Assembly (NCBI GenBank): GCA_030407085.1
Contig: CM059582.1
Span: 86,947,501 to 87,011,500 of the forward strand
From: Trichopria drosophilae
Taxonomy: Eukaryota; Arthropoda; Insecta; Hymenoptera; Diapriidae
Length of the DNA: 64,000 nucleotides
Direction of reading: 5' to 3'
Part shown: piece after piece, positions 45,864 through 57,089 of the stretch
How the letters are laid out: every line of letters starts with the position of its first letter
Numbering within the stretch: the first letter of the stretch is position 1
Program-made: the position numbers and the translations under genes
Notes under the pieces: model-generated
What the model was told of the DNA's origin: nothing
Database searches by the model: none
Seen by the model: only the letters and a program-made list of their open reading frames with translations

Positions 45864-46865
45864 ATGGCTACTTGCATTGCATGCCTTAATCTTGCTGAAG
45901 AAAAAGATAGCGTCAAATGTATCGTCTGTGCCTCACTCTATCACACCACGTGTGTACCTTTAGCCAGTACTTTGACAGATAACGGACCAATTTGTTGCTT
46001 AGTTCCTGCACCTAAGCGTGGCAGAAAACGAGCTGCAGATAATATTTGGGCTGCCCCGAAACTTATCCACACGCGCTCAAATAGTGCTTCGTCAGTGGAG
46101 ACTACTACTTCTGAGGCCATCGATAATGCGATCGTACCATCGAACGAATTTCGGGACTTCTGTACCAGGCATGATAAGCAACATGCAGAGTTATGCGCTA
46201 AACTTGATTCCGTATTGAATCTCAATTCTACGGTACAGGAAATGAAGCAATCAGTAGCTACCCTACAAAATCAGATGAGCACGGTTCTAAAAGATAGAGC
46301 TACTAATGCTTATGAGCTACGAAGTAGCGACCTAGTCATTACTGGGCTTCCTGAAACGTTTAATGAGGATCTGGATATCATTTTCCTCAACATAGCGGAA
46401 GTCTTAAAAGTCGCAATGAAGGCACGCGATCTGCTATCCATCGAACGTCTTGGGACAAATTTATCAAATGATCCCAACCCTAGTCGCATATCTGGCAATG
46501 AACCATCAACTATTGCAACGACTTCAACGACATCTACAGCGGCGTCCACTCACGGTCGATCTAACTTAATCATTGCCAAGCTGTCCAATCCGAGGCTAAG
46601 GACAAAATTTATACAGGCAATGAGACTCAACAAAGGTCTTATGACCAATCTCATTTTTCCAGAGCTCCCGATGTCTCGTATAAATATAAACGAATCTCTA
46701 CCAATAGAGACGCGCAACTTACCGAAAAAGGCTCGAGCAATAGTAAAAGAACACCCTGAGAAGTCCGTCTACCTCTACAAGGGCATCGTCCACTATAGAT
46801 CAGCAAGAGGGGCAAATGCGATAGAGATCTACAACGAAGAAGATCTCAACATAATTTCCTCTTGA
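45864..46865 (+). CDS. LINE ORF1 protein with N-terminal PHD-like finger
   Basis: An intact 333-codon ORF. Residues 4-50 hold a cysteine/histidine series (CIACLNLAEEKDSVKCIVC, then YHTTCVPL and CC) resembling a PHD finger. Residues about 95-145 are predicted coiled-coil-like (AELCAKLDSVLNLNSTVQEM). The C-terminal half has RRM-like character with SDLVITGLPETFNEDLD and a serine/threonine-rich insert before SNLIIAKLSNPRLRTKFIQA. ORF1 proteins of this type bind element RNA, and the PHD finger may guide chromatin association. It is 30 bases upstream of ORF2 and is presumably co-transcribed. Confidence 0.85.
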   Translation: MATCIACLNLAEEKDSVKCIVCASLYHTTCVPLASTLTDNGPICCLVPAPKRGRKRAADNIWAAPKLIHTRSNSASSVETTTSEAIDNAIVPSNEFRDFCTRHDKQHAELCAKLDSVLNLNSTVQEMKQSVATLQNQMSTVLKDRATNAYELRSSDLVITGLPETFNEDLDIIFLNIAEVLKVAMKARDLLSIERLGTNLSNDPNPSRISGNEPSTIATTSTTSTAASTHGRSNLIIAKLSNPRLRTKFIQAMRLNKGLMTNLIFPELPMSRININESLPIETRNLPKKARAIVKEHPEKSVYLYKGIVHYRSARGANAIEIYNEEDLNIISS

Positions 46866-46895
46866 CGCCAAACTTCACCGGCATCTGTCATCTCT

Positions 46896-49802
46896 ATGGA
46901 TGCTGTCAACGCTGCTGCTATTACATCATTATCCACGTCTAAAGATATCAAATTGTCGAGTTTGAAAATTTGTCATTTAAATATCCAGTCTATAAACTCC
47001 AAAAATAAATTTCCTGAATTTTGTGACTACTTTTCAACTAATCTTTTTGATATTATACACTTAACAGAAACTTGGCTCACGGATCAATCTCCGGACAAAT
47101 TTTTCCAACTCGATAAATATTATCTCGTTCGCCACGACCGGAGGGGCTCAAGGGGTGGGGGTGTGGCTATGTATATTCACAAGCAACTAGCCTGTAAATT
47201 ATTAGCTCTATCGGATATATCGGACACTTCAAATGAGTTTATGATTGCTGAAATATCTGGCCGCACATCCTCTCCTGTGCTTGTCTCCGTCATTTACCGC
47301 CCGCCTAATAAGCCGATGCCTGAAATCTTCGGGACTGCTCTGCAATCTCTAAGCTGCAACTATAATAACATAATAATAATGGCTGACTTCAATATAGATT
47401 TGCAAAAACACTCGCATGCTGCTACCTATCTGAAGCAGTTTGCTCTTGAAAACAGCTTACAGATTGTCGATTACTCCCCCACTTTTCATAGTGCCACCGC
47501 AGACTCGTGGATTGATCATTGTATAGTTGATAGCCTGGATAATGTTAAGTCCGTTTCACAAATTAGCTTACCATTCGTATATGGACATGATTTGATATCA
47601 ATTGAATATGATTTAAAAATTTATACGAAAAATACAACGGCTATTACTTGCCGAGACTACCGCAATTTTTGTTTGGAACTGTTGCTGGATGACTTGGAGA
47701 AATGCGATTGGAGTATGTTTAGACTTGCTACTGGGACTCATCAGTCTATTGACCTCCTTTGTTCGACCCTCTCGCATAGAATAGTATCATCTTTTGATAA
47801 ATTTGCTCCTCTAAGATCCTTCATACCGAAGAATAAAGCATTGCCATGGGTAACTGACGTATTGCGCTCACTAAAGCGTGAACGTGACTCTACTCTGCGT
47901 GCTTTTCGTCGCACACGCGATCCGAACGCGAAAGTCAAACTAATATCTCTCAACAAAACCTATAGATCAGCTTGGCGACAATCACGTGAAAAGTACTATC
48001 ACGCGCAGTTCTCGACAGTTAAAGATCCAAAAAGCACTTGGGCAAAACTTCGCAGCCTTGGGTTGGCTAATTCCGCAGTAAATTCTCCTCCACTTTGCTG
48101 CACCCCTGAAGAACTAAATTCTCATTTTGTTTCTCTTGCCAATAGAGTACCAGCCCTATTTCCATCGATCGAATTTCTCCATTCGACGACTCAGGACTCT
48201 CAGGATTCCATGTTTTATTTCTTGAATATTACATTAGACAATCTATTGGCATGTGTCACGCGACGAAGGTCTGAGGCAAAAGGTGTAGATCAAACACCGA
48301 TTAGTTTTTATGTGAAAACCTTTCCCGTCATTGCCACTCATTTAATATATCTCTTCAACCTTTCACTTAATTCGTCCACCTTTCCAGCCGAATGGAAAAA
48401 GGCTTTGGTAGTGCCAATAAATAAAAAGAAATTGCCGTCGTGTGTTTCTGACTACCGTCTCGTCTCCATCTTATGTACATCATCGAAAATTCTAGAGAGA
48501 TTGGTTTATGATCAGATTGTCGCCTATCTAAATGAACGTAATTGGTTCGATCCGTACCAGTCTGGTTTTCGCAAGGGCTTTAATACCCAAACGGCACTAC
48601 TTTTAGTCAACGATTTTTGTCGCGAGGCTATAGAAAATCGTAATGTTGTAATCCTTTCATTGTTCGACTTCAGTAAAGCCTTTGACACAGTGAACCATAC
48701 CATTCTCTTGGAAAAACTTAAAGCCGCCCACTTCTCTAATCCAGCCATCGCATGGTTTGCTTCCTATCTAACAAATAGGTCGCAGGCCATTCTTGTCGAC
48801 AATCGTGTTGCCTCAACCTGGCTACCTATTAATGCTGGTGTGCCTCAGGGCTCTGTTCTAGGCCCGCTACTGTTCTCCATATTCATAAACGACCTTCCAT
48901 CTGTTCTGCGACACACCAAACATGTCATCTTTGCCGATGATTCACAAATCTTTCTGAGCTGCTCTCCACAAGAAATAGAGGAAGGTTGTGCACGATTAAC
49001 CAGTGACGCCGAAAGATTTTGCGAGTGGGCGCTCGAAAATGATCTCATTATAAATTTTTCTAAAACGCAAGCAATTATGATTGGAAGTCCATACTTTATT
49101 AATCTATTGGAACTTGCCAATTTACCACCTATTAGTGTACAGAATAATATCATTCCATGGGTCAAGACAGTCCGAAATCTCGGCTTACACTTTGATAATA
49201 CACTATCTTGGAAACATCATATAATTGTAACGTCAAACCGCGTATACGCTACTTTAAGACAGCTGTGGAAGAATAGCAACGTACTACCCACGGACACACG
49301 CAAACAGCTCATAACTTCGATTATATTCCCCTATTTTGATTATTGCTGCGCAGTCTACAATGACCTTGACTCGACATTAAGAATGAAGCTGGAAAGAATG
49401 CTAAATTCTGCCATCCGCTTCATCTTTCGCCTTCGACGAGACGAGCACATTATGGCATACCGTAATAAACTTGACTGGCTCACTTTGACGTCACGACGAC
49501 TCTATTTTATTGGTATTATTACATACCTACTATTTAAAAAAAAGATTCCGCTATACCTCTATGAAAAATATGTATGGCGTAGAGACGTCACTGATCGCAC
49601 TCTTCGGTCGACCACAAGTGAGCTAAGAGTACCCAGTCATCGCTCTGAGGCCTACTCCAGATCGTTCCTCATTACATCCACCAGGCTTTGGACTGCTCTA
49701 CCAAATAGTATTAAAGGCAGTCTAACAGTTGACAGTTTTATATCCAAACTGTACCGCTTTCTACGTGACCGCGAAGTTTCGGGTAGAAAGATAATAGGCT
49801 GA
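46896..49802 (+). CDS. LINE ORF2: endonuclease-reverse transcriptase, intact
   Basis: This is a 968-codon frame without interruption. Residues about 20-250 form an APE-type endonuclease: ICHLNIQSINSK, HLTETWLTD, MADFNIDLQ and SWIDHCIVD. The expected SDH motif is YGHDLISIEY here, with glycine for serine. The reverse transcriptase at about 480-790 has VSDYRLVSILCTSSKILERL, LFDFSKAFDTVNH, GVPQGSVLGPLLFSIFINDL and the catalytic FADDSQIF. A C-terminal extension of about 180 residues follows. Its first ATG lies 31 bases after the ORF1 stop. The protein would nick target DNA and copy the LINE RNA. A diverged fragment of this family lies inverted at 53.3 kb. Confidence 0.9.
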   Translation: MDAVNAAAITSLSTSKDIKLSSLKICHLNIQSINSKNKFPEFCDYFSTNLFDIIHLTETWLTDQSPDKFFQLDKYYLVRHDRRGSRGGGVAMYIHKQLACKLLALSDISDTSNEFMIAEISGRTSSPVLVSVIYRPPNKPMPEIFGTALQSLSCNYNNIIIMADFNIDLQKHSHAATYLKQFALENSLQIVDYSPTFHSATADSWIDHCIVDSLDNVKSVSQISLPFVYGHDLISIEYDLKIYTKNTTAITCRDYRNFCLELLLDDLEKCDWSMFRLATGTHQSIDLLCSTLSHRIVSSFDKFAPLRSFIPKNKALPWVTDVLRSLKRERDSTLRAFRRTRDPNAKVKLISLNKTYRSAWRQSREKYYHAQFSTVKDPKSTWAKLRSLGLANSAVNSPPLCCTPEELNSHFVSLANRVPALFPSIEFLHSTTQDSQDSMFYFLNITLDNLLACVTRRRSEAKGVDQTPISFYVKTFPVIATHLIYLFNLSLNSSTFPAEWKKALVVPINKKKLPSCVSDYRLVSILCTSSKILERLVYDQIVAYLNERNWFDPYQSGFRKGFNTQTALLLVNDFCREAIENRNVVILSLFDFSKAFDTVNHTILLEKLKAAHFSNPAIAWFASYLTNRSQAILVDNRVASTWLPINAGVPQGSVLGPLLFSIFINDLPSVLRHTKHVIFADDSQIFLSCSPQEIEEGCARLTSDAERFCEWALENDLIINFSKTQAIMIGSPYFINLLELANLPPISVQNNIIPWVKTVRNLGLHFDNTLSWKHHIIVTSNRVYATLRQLWKNSNVLPTDTRKQLITSIIFPYFDYCCAVYNDLDSTLRMKLERMLNSAIRFIFRLRRDEHIMAYRNKLDWLTLTSRRLYFIGIITYLLFKKKIPLYLYEKYVWRRDVTDRTLRSTTSELRVPSHRSEAYSRSFLITSTRLWTALPNSIKGSLTVDSFISKLYRFLRDREVSGRKIIG

Positions 49803-50104
49803 CTAAATAATTTTTCTATTTTTTCCTAAATATTATATTTTTTACTTTTAAGAATTTCTCTCATTTAATGTTAATATTATTAATTGTTTATTACTTCGGT
49901 GCGATTCCTCCCTGTGGCTCTAACAAAAAAAAAATGTTCTGTTCGGTTCTCGCGTTCATTATAGCTATAACGTATTTAATTATAATAATACTTTGTACTT
50001 TTTATATTTCTTTATTCAACACATAATTGTAATTTCTATGTATGGTTAGCTTAAGAGGTCACCCCTCAGGCTAAATAAATGGTATTCTATTCTATTCTAT
50101 TCTA

Positions 50105-51055
50105 AAACGCAAAACGTCAAAACTTCATATCGCTATAAGTTCGAAAATAAATTTCACGATATACGTGTTTGCTTATTTTGTACCTGCAATTGGTAAAAAA
50201 AGTTTGGAACGATTTAAAATTGTCGAAAAATAAAAGTGTTCGGTTTGTAAAAGAATGTTCCATGTGCGAAAATGTATCTTGTACCAATGTGAATGCGGAC
50301 CTCGCTTTCAGCTCGGCCTACAACCCTCACATTGGAAAAAAAAACTTTTACACACTTGTATCGAAAACTACTATTATTCTCAGGATTAATATGACCCATG
50401 TTTAGTAGAAGTTTGCTTGTGTATGTAATAATAATATGATTTCAACAAAAATTTGAAAAGTCTTAAAGAAGGTTATGCTCTCCATCACCGAGGAAATAAA
50501 TAAATAAATTACAGTTGTAGTGAACAGCACACATTTGCGTTACTCGGCCGATTGTCAAACTTGGCCATCCTTTCTTGGTGTATATTCTTGTTGTTGGAGA
50601 CGGATAAATCTGCAGAACTTTTTAGTACAGTCAATGAAGGTAAAATACGGCAATATTCTCTGTAATATTCTTTGAAAAAGGTTCATTTTCCTGTTCATTT
50701 GGATTTAGGATCTACACATACCCTCGACAAAAGCAAGCATTATGCAGAAAACATCATTCTTGTTAAAAATGTAATTTTTAATAAAATTTTTTCTGAAATC
50801 ACATTCTTATTGCATATGATGCTGCACATAACTTCTACTATATATGGGTCACTTTAATCCTAAGAATAAATAATTTTGTTAATAATGAAACATGTTTTAA
50901 TTTCATCGCTTAGATTTATAAAAACATACAAAACTCACAAGTTAAGTTACTACAAACGGATGTGGATGAAAATTGAAAATGTTTTCATACAGAAATAACT
51001 TAAAATGTTATGAAACATACAATAATATCTTAAAGTAAAAAAAATTGTTCCTATT
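50105..51055. other. Unassigned AT-rich spacer
   Basis: No gene is recognised between the LINE tail and the right inverted end of the old transposon. Confidence 0.45.
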
Positions 51056-51059
51056 TTTT

Positions 51060-51870
51060 AATAATAATTATTCAGTGATTTTGCTTTTTAGGCACATTTT
51101 CTAACATATGTGTGTTTTAATTTCTCTTTTCACGTCTATCATTTTTAAAAATTTACTAGTTTATTTTATTCATGCATTTATTTCGCGTATTGATAACATG
51201 TAATGTCGCCTTTCAAATTATGTTTTAATTAATTTTCTTTTTTTCAAATTCCAATCGATTGCAATATTCACATGCTGTCGGAAGCACTTTGCAGGTTAGG
51301 CATATATTTTGAAGACGATCGATATTTCTGACAGCCTTCTTCCTTCGAGCGTCACTTTGCACCCAACAACAGAAACGCGCGGTCCATCTGCCGTGCCCGT
51401 GCCGTGCACATCACTAATTTATTTTATTCATGAATTTATTTACAGCTTATTTATAACATGTCAAGTCACCTTTTATATGTTTTAATTAATTTTCTGTATA
51501 TTGTTAATTCAAATGCCGATCAATTGCAATGTATACTTCCTATCTGAATCACCTTACAGGTTAGTCATGAATTTTGAGACGATCGATATTTCTGTCAGCC
51601 TTCTTCCTTCAAGCGTCACTTTGCGTTCAAAAACAAAATCGCGCGGTCCATCTGCGATGCGCATTTTCTTCGGATTCATTCGCGACATTAGCCAAAAATG
51701 CAGCACTGCTCGACAATCTCTAAGCTCTCCCTCCGTTTGGCTATCTTATAGGGTTCGATAACTTCAAAACCATACTTCGCCGGTATTATTCGAAAAGGGA
51801 ATTGTTGTTTAGTTTTTCTTCCTCTATCTGCTCATACCCGGTATGCCATAGGTGGCGATACACGGTGTAT
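51060..51870 (-). repeat. Right inverted terminal region of the old 20.6-kb transposon, internally duplicated
   Basis: Inverted partner of 31270-31830. The segment holding GATCGATATTTCTG and CAGCCTTCTTCC occurs twice in tandem (about 51170-51420 and 51425-51680), while the left end has one copy. Confidence 0.65.
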
Positions 51871-52019
51871 ACACCCCGATGTATGAACCCCGTTTACCAG
51901 CAGATAGAGCGTAAAATTCTGAAATGAAAGTTCCTTTGCCGAAAATGTTTTCAAGCTACCGATTTCAAGTTATTCAGCATTGAAATGAACCAATAGGAAA
52001 AGAGCTTTCCGATTATCGC

Positions 52020-52260
52020 AATGGTAGTATTGTCGGTGCATGTTGAGAATGAATGCGAAGAAAATGTACATCGTCCATAAAACGCGCAATTGTTTTCTAA
52101 CGAAGCAGCGGAACGTTCGAGAGAGACTGTCAAAAATATCGATCGGATTCGAATGTCTAACCTGCCACTGGTTTTCGGTTCCGAAAGGAAAATTAAAACT
52201 TTTGATTCGAATTTGTAATGAATCAAAAAATGATTATTTTACAGGTCAGGCATTCATGTA
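52020..52260 (+). repeat. Third, inverted copy of the terminal module
   Basis: GACTGTCAAAAATATCGATCG followed by TGTCTAACCTGCCA parallels the left terminal region of the old transposon in its orientation, so it is inverted relative to the adjacent right end. Divergence is high. Confidence 0.5.
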
Positions 52261-52499
52261 GAAAATAACGTTTCATATGTTTCGAAACCCTGGAAAATAT
52301 TTTCTAAATTGTGTAATGAGAATATAAAAGTTAAAGATCTAAAATTAAGGGATCGATAGTTTTTTAAAAAGTACTTGGATTTAAAATCAGAAAGCATGGA
52401 TTTGTACAAAGTCGTAAGATGCTTCTCTTTTTCTTTTTGAAGCCCCTGAGTGGAATTACGCATACAAAGACCACCCTGGAAAAGTCCCTTTGTTTTTTT

Positions 52500-55400
52500 T
52501 TTGTATGAATTGCAAACGGCACAGAACCACTTTTTGAGCTCCTATTTTTTTCTTTTGCAAAACTAAATCATCGACTTTAATAATCAACTTCATTTAGAGT
52601 TGCAAGCGATTAGCACGTAACTGTTATTAACAAATTATTCATAAAAATCATTTCTCAACGGCACAGAACAACTTTTTGAGCTCCAATTTTTTCCTTACGA
52701 AAAACTGAATTATCGACTTTATAGTCAACTTCATGTAGAGTTGCACGCGATTAGCACGTAATTGTTATTAACAAATTGTTCTGAAAAACCATTTCTAAAC
52801 GACACAGAACCACTATTTTTGCTTAAATTTTTTTCTTTTTGCAAAATTACATTATCGACTTTAATAGTCAACATCAATCACAGTTGCTCGAGATTAGCCC
52901 GTAATTATTATTAACAAATTATTCATAAAAATCATGTCTAAACGGCACAGAACCATTTTTTAAGCTCCAATTTTTTCCAATTGCACGATTAAATCATCGA
53001 CTTTAATAATAACTACATTTAAAGTTGCACGGGATTAGCGCGTAAATGTTATTAACAAATTATTAATAAAAATCATTACTAGACGACACAGAACCACTGT
53101 ATGAGCTCCAATCTTTTCCTTTTGAAAAATTAAATTATCGACTTCAATAATCAACTTCATTCATTGTTGCAGGCGATTAGCACGTAACTGTTATTAACAA
53201 ATTATTCATAAAAATCATTTCTAAACGGCACAGATTCATTGTGTGTGCTCCAATTTTTTCGTTCTTCAAAGTTACACTATCGACTTTAATAATTTAATGC
53301 TAGATCTTTCACCTTCTACGAGACGAGCACAAGGTGAAATATGAAGCGGATGGCAGAATCTAGCTTTCTCTCCAGCTTCATCCTTAATGTCGAGTCAAGG
53401 TCATTGTAGACTACGCAGCAATAATCAAACTGGGGAAATATAATCGAAGTTATGGGCAGTTGCGGGTGTCCGTGGGTAGTACGTTGCTATTCTTCCGAAG
53501 CTGTCTTAAAGTAGCGTATATGCGGTTTGACGTAAAATTATATTATGTTTCAATTACGTGCTAATCGCGTACAAGCCTGAAGAAAGTTGTTTATTACAGT
53601 CGATTGTGTAATTTTGCAACACGAAAAAATTGGACCGCAAAAAATGGTTCTGTGCCCTTAAGACAGAGTTTTTATGAACAATTTGTTAACAACATTTACG
53701 TGCTAATCGAATGTAATTTTGAATCAAGTTGATTATTAATATCGGTAGTGCAATTTTGCAAAACGAAAAATTGGAGCACAAAAAAATGGTTCTGTGCCGT
53801 TTAGAAATGGTTTTTATGAATAATTTGTTAATAACAATTACGTGCTAATCACGTGCTAATCTGAATAAAATTGATTAATTAAGTAGACGATTTAACGTGC
53901 AATTGAAAAAAATTGCAGATTTAAAAGTGTATCTGTGCCGCTTAGAAATGATTTTTATGAACAATTTATTAATAACAATTACGGGCTAATCTCGTGCAAC
54001 TCTGGCTGAAGTTGATTATTAAAGTCGATAACGTAATTTTGCAAAAGAAAAAAATTGGAGCTCGTACAGTGGTTCTGTGTCGTTTAGAAATGATTTTTAG
54101 GAACAATATGTTGATAACAATTACGTGCTAATCGCATGTAACTCTGAATGGAGTTGATTATTAAAGTCGATAGTGTAATTATGCAAAACGAACAAATTGG
54201 AGCTCAAAAAATGGTTCTGCGCCGTTTAGAAATGGTTTATATGAATAATTTGTTAATAACAATTACGTGCTAATCTCGTGCGACTTTGCATGAAGTTGAT
54301 TATTAAAGTAGATAACGTAAGTTTGCAAGAGGAAATAATTGGAGCTCAAATAGTGGTTCTGTGCCGTTTAGAAATTAATTTTATGCATAATTTGTTAATA
54401 ACAATTACGTGCTAATCGCGTGCAACTCTGAATGAAATTGATTATTGAAGTCGATCATTTAATTTTTCAAAAAGAAAAAATTGGTTACCCAAAAGTGGTT
54501 CTGTGCCGTTTAGTGATGGTTTTTATCAATAATTGGTTAATAATAATTACGTGCTAATCACGTGCAACTCTGAATAAAATTGATTATTTAAGTCGATGAT
54601 TTAATCGCGCAATTGGAAAAAATTGGAGCTCAAAAAATGGTTCTGTGCCGTTTAGAAATGAATTTTATGCATAATTTATTAATAACAATTACGTGCTAAT
54701 CGCGTGCAACTCTGAATGAAATTGATTATTGAAGTCGATCATTTAATTTTTCAAAAAGAAAAAATTGGTTACCCAAAAGTGGTTCTGTGCCGTTTAGTGA
54801 TGGTTTTTATTAATAATTGGTTAATAATAATTACGTGCTAATCGCGTGCAACTCTGAATAAAATTGATTATTTAAGTCGATGATTTAATCGTGCAATTGG
54901 AAAAAATTGGAGCTCAAAAAGTAGTTCTGTGCCGTTTAGAAATGAATTTTATGCATAATTTATTAATAACAATTACGTGCTAATCGCGTGCAACTCTGAA
55001 TGAAATTAATTATTGAAGTCGATCATTTAATTTTTCAAAAAGAAAAAATTGGTTACCCAAATGTGGTTCTGTGCCGTTTAGTGATGGTTTTTATTAATAA
55101 TTGGTTAATAATAATTACGTGCTAATCGCGTGCAACTCTGAATAAAATTGATTATTTAAGTCGATGATTTAATCGTGCAATTGGAAAAAATTGGAGCTCA
55201 AAAAGTGGTTCTGTGCCGTTTAGAAATGATTTTTATGAATAATTTTTTAATAACAATTACGTGCAAATCGAATGTACCTCTGAATGAAGTTGATTATTAA
55301 AGTCGATAGTGTAATTTTGAAGAACGAAAAAATTGGAGCGCAAAAAATGAATCTGTGCCGTTTAGAAATGGTTTTTATGAATAATTTGTTAATAACAGTT

Positions 55401-55885
55401 ACGTGCTAATCGCTTGCAACAATGAATGAAGTTGATTATTGAAGTCGATAATTTAATTATTCAAAAGGAAAAGATTGGAGCTCATACAGTGGTTCTGTGT
55501 CGTTTAGTAACGATTTTTATTAATAATTTGTTAATAACATTTACACGCTAATCCCGTGCAACTCTAAATGTAGTTATCACTAAAGTCGATAATTTAATCT
55601 TGCAATTGGAAAAAATTGGAGCTCAAAAAATGGTTCTGTGCCGTTTAGACATGATTTTTATGAATAATTTGTTAATAATAATTACGGGCTAATCTGGAGC
55701 AACTGATTGATGTTGACTATTAAAGTCGATAATGTAATTTTGCAAAAAGAAAAAAATTTAAGCAAAAACAGTGGTTCTGTGTCGTTTAGAAATGGGTTTT
55801 CAGAACAATTTGTTAATAACAATTACGTGCTAATCGCGTGCAACTCTACATGAAGTTGACTATAAAGTCGATAATTCAGTTTTTC
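52500..55885. mobile_element. Second foldback-like element, 142-bp subrepeats in inverted arms
   Basis: From 52500 to about 53290 six units of about 142 bp contain CGGCACAGAACC, ATTAGCACGTAA and TTATTAACAAATT. From about 53545 to 55885 some sixteen units run in the opposite direction. The outer part of the right arm (about 55280-55885) is the nearly exact reverse complement of 52697-53290, unit by unit, so these are true inverted termini and not only similar satellite. A LINE fragment occupies the centre. The left arm extends about 200 bp beyond the matched part, so the right end looks truncated at 55885. Confidence 0.8.
53300..53540 (-). pseudogene. LINE ORF2 fragment in the centre of the 142-bp foldback
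   Basis: The minus strand of about 53327-53540 matches 49230-49440 of the intact LINE ORF2 closely (blocks such as TGACCTTGACTCGACATTAA and GATTATTGCTGCG). At its end a roughly 20-bp piece (CTACGAGACGAGCAC) is present in the opposite orientation, so a micro-inversion accompanied capture. It is too short to be functional. Confidence 0.85.
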
Positions 55886-57089
55886 GCCCGCTAGCATTAA
55901 CACGGGTTGCTCTATGGTTTACGGTATTGCCACATCGTTTTACATACTTTTATATGTGCGGCCGTAGGGCGCCTGCTGAGGGGGGGGGGGGGGGCTGCGG
56001 CCCTTCGGGCCTCCAATTAAAAATAAAAATAAGCTTCTTCGTTTGCCTCAGCTACGACTGGAGCAGCCGTATTTTTCATGCACTCAGTTTGTAGATCTGG
56101 CAACCGATCGGACCTTAAAGTGCCGTTTTCATGACGTAGAACTTTGAGGTCGGACACCTTAGTTCCAAAAAGTCCCCAAAGTTCCGCATTGGAGTCGAAA
56201 AAGCCCTCAAATTTCGAATCTCGTATATACATATAGAGCGCCATTGAAAATCTGATATGGCGGCTCCAATATGACGCCTACAAACTCTTAATCTGTATTA
56301 AAAAAAAAATAAAAATCGTGCATAAAATTAAAATATAGACCATGTTTATAGAGGTTTTATGTATTCCGATGAATTTTCACCTACTATACATGAATTTGTT
56401 GTTAGAATTTAGCTATCACCGCTCATTTTTTTCTAATCTCAAGGAGCAGGTAGAAGGCAGTGAATATATGAAAGAATTTACTAGAAGTAAAATGAGATCT
56501 ACATTTTTCATATCCTTCTCTTTTTCTATCAAGAGATGGAATAGCTATGTCCACGTCAACCGCTGAAATCAAGTTTCCCCATTACAATCGTTTCGGACCT
56601 TCAAAAAAATCAACCTACAGTCAATATTTTCAACCTTGTTCTGGGCTTGAAAAGATTGCTAGCGATTACAATCTTCGAAACACCCTTCTATTGTACACGG
56701 GATTGGGATCGTCAATGGCACAGTTTTGTTTTTTTTACATTTTGTTATTTTTTTTTTTTAATTTTGGTTTTAATTTATTTATTTTTTTTGTTTCTTGTTC
56801 ATTTCTAATTCTGTTGATTTCAAATTTTCATTTATAATTTTGCATACTTTTGTTTCGTTTATTTCCTTTAGCGACCTCGGAAATGATGTGTACCGTACAA
56901 TTAATCGTCTATTTTGAAATTATGTGACGTAAATGTTTAAGGAATTAATATTGCGTAAGACATCCACTGGTTGCACTAGAATTCCTTTTAATTTCAAATT
57001 TGTTGCCGGCAGTAGGAATAAATGCATGACTCATTTGAATTTTAGGCACAGCAGGTGGATCAGGGAATCATTTATTCAGCTTTAGCAAG
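55886..57089. other. Unassigned spacer
   Basis: A G run of about 14 lies at 55981. The region near 56250 has GGCGGCTCCAATATG, as at 37.5 kb. Otherwise only AT-rich sequence without recognisable genes. Confidence 0.45.

Larger units (their letters stand above)
45200..50104 (+). mobile_element. Full-length-looking non-LTR retrotransposon with two intact ORFs
   Basis: It has a 5' leader of several hundred bases, ORF1 (45864-46865), a 30-base gap, ORF2 (46896-49802), a 3' UTR of about 280 bp and a terminal short repeat of TATTC units at 50084-50104. A short tandem-repeat tail instead of poly(A), and a PHD-type zinc finger in ORF1, suit the CR1/L2 group of clades. The 5' end is placed only approximately and I did not find a target duplication. 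With both frames open this copy may be competent for movement. Confidence 0.85.
31255..51880 (+). mobile_element. Old DNA transposon with about 0.55-kb inverted ends, gutted by nested insertions
   Basis: About 31270-31830 and 51060-51870 are inverted copies of one another. The shared blocks include CCACCTATGGC, CAGATAGAGGAAGAAAAACT, CGACAGCATGTGAATATTGC and TGTTATCAATACGCG. Between them lies a broken transposase on the plus strand (32250-32774, then 42037-42900) plus later insertions: a 9.3-kb element, LINE 3' sequence with a minisatellite, and a full-length LINE. I interpret the pair as the terminal repeats of the old transposon. The right end carries an extra tandem duplication of part of the terminus. 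The exact ends and target duplication are not defined. Confidence 0.6.
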
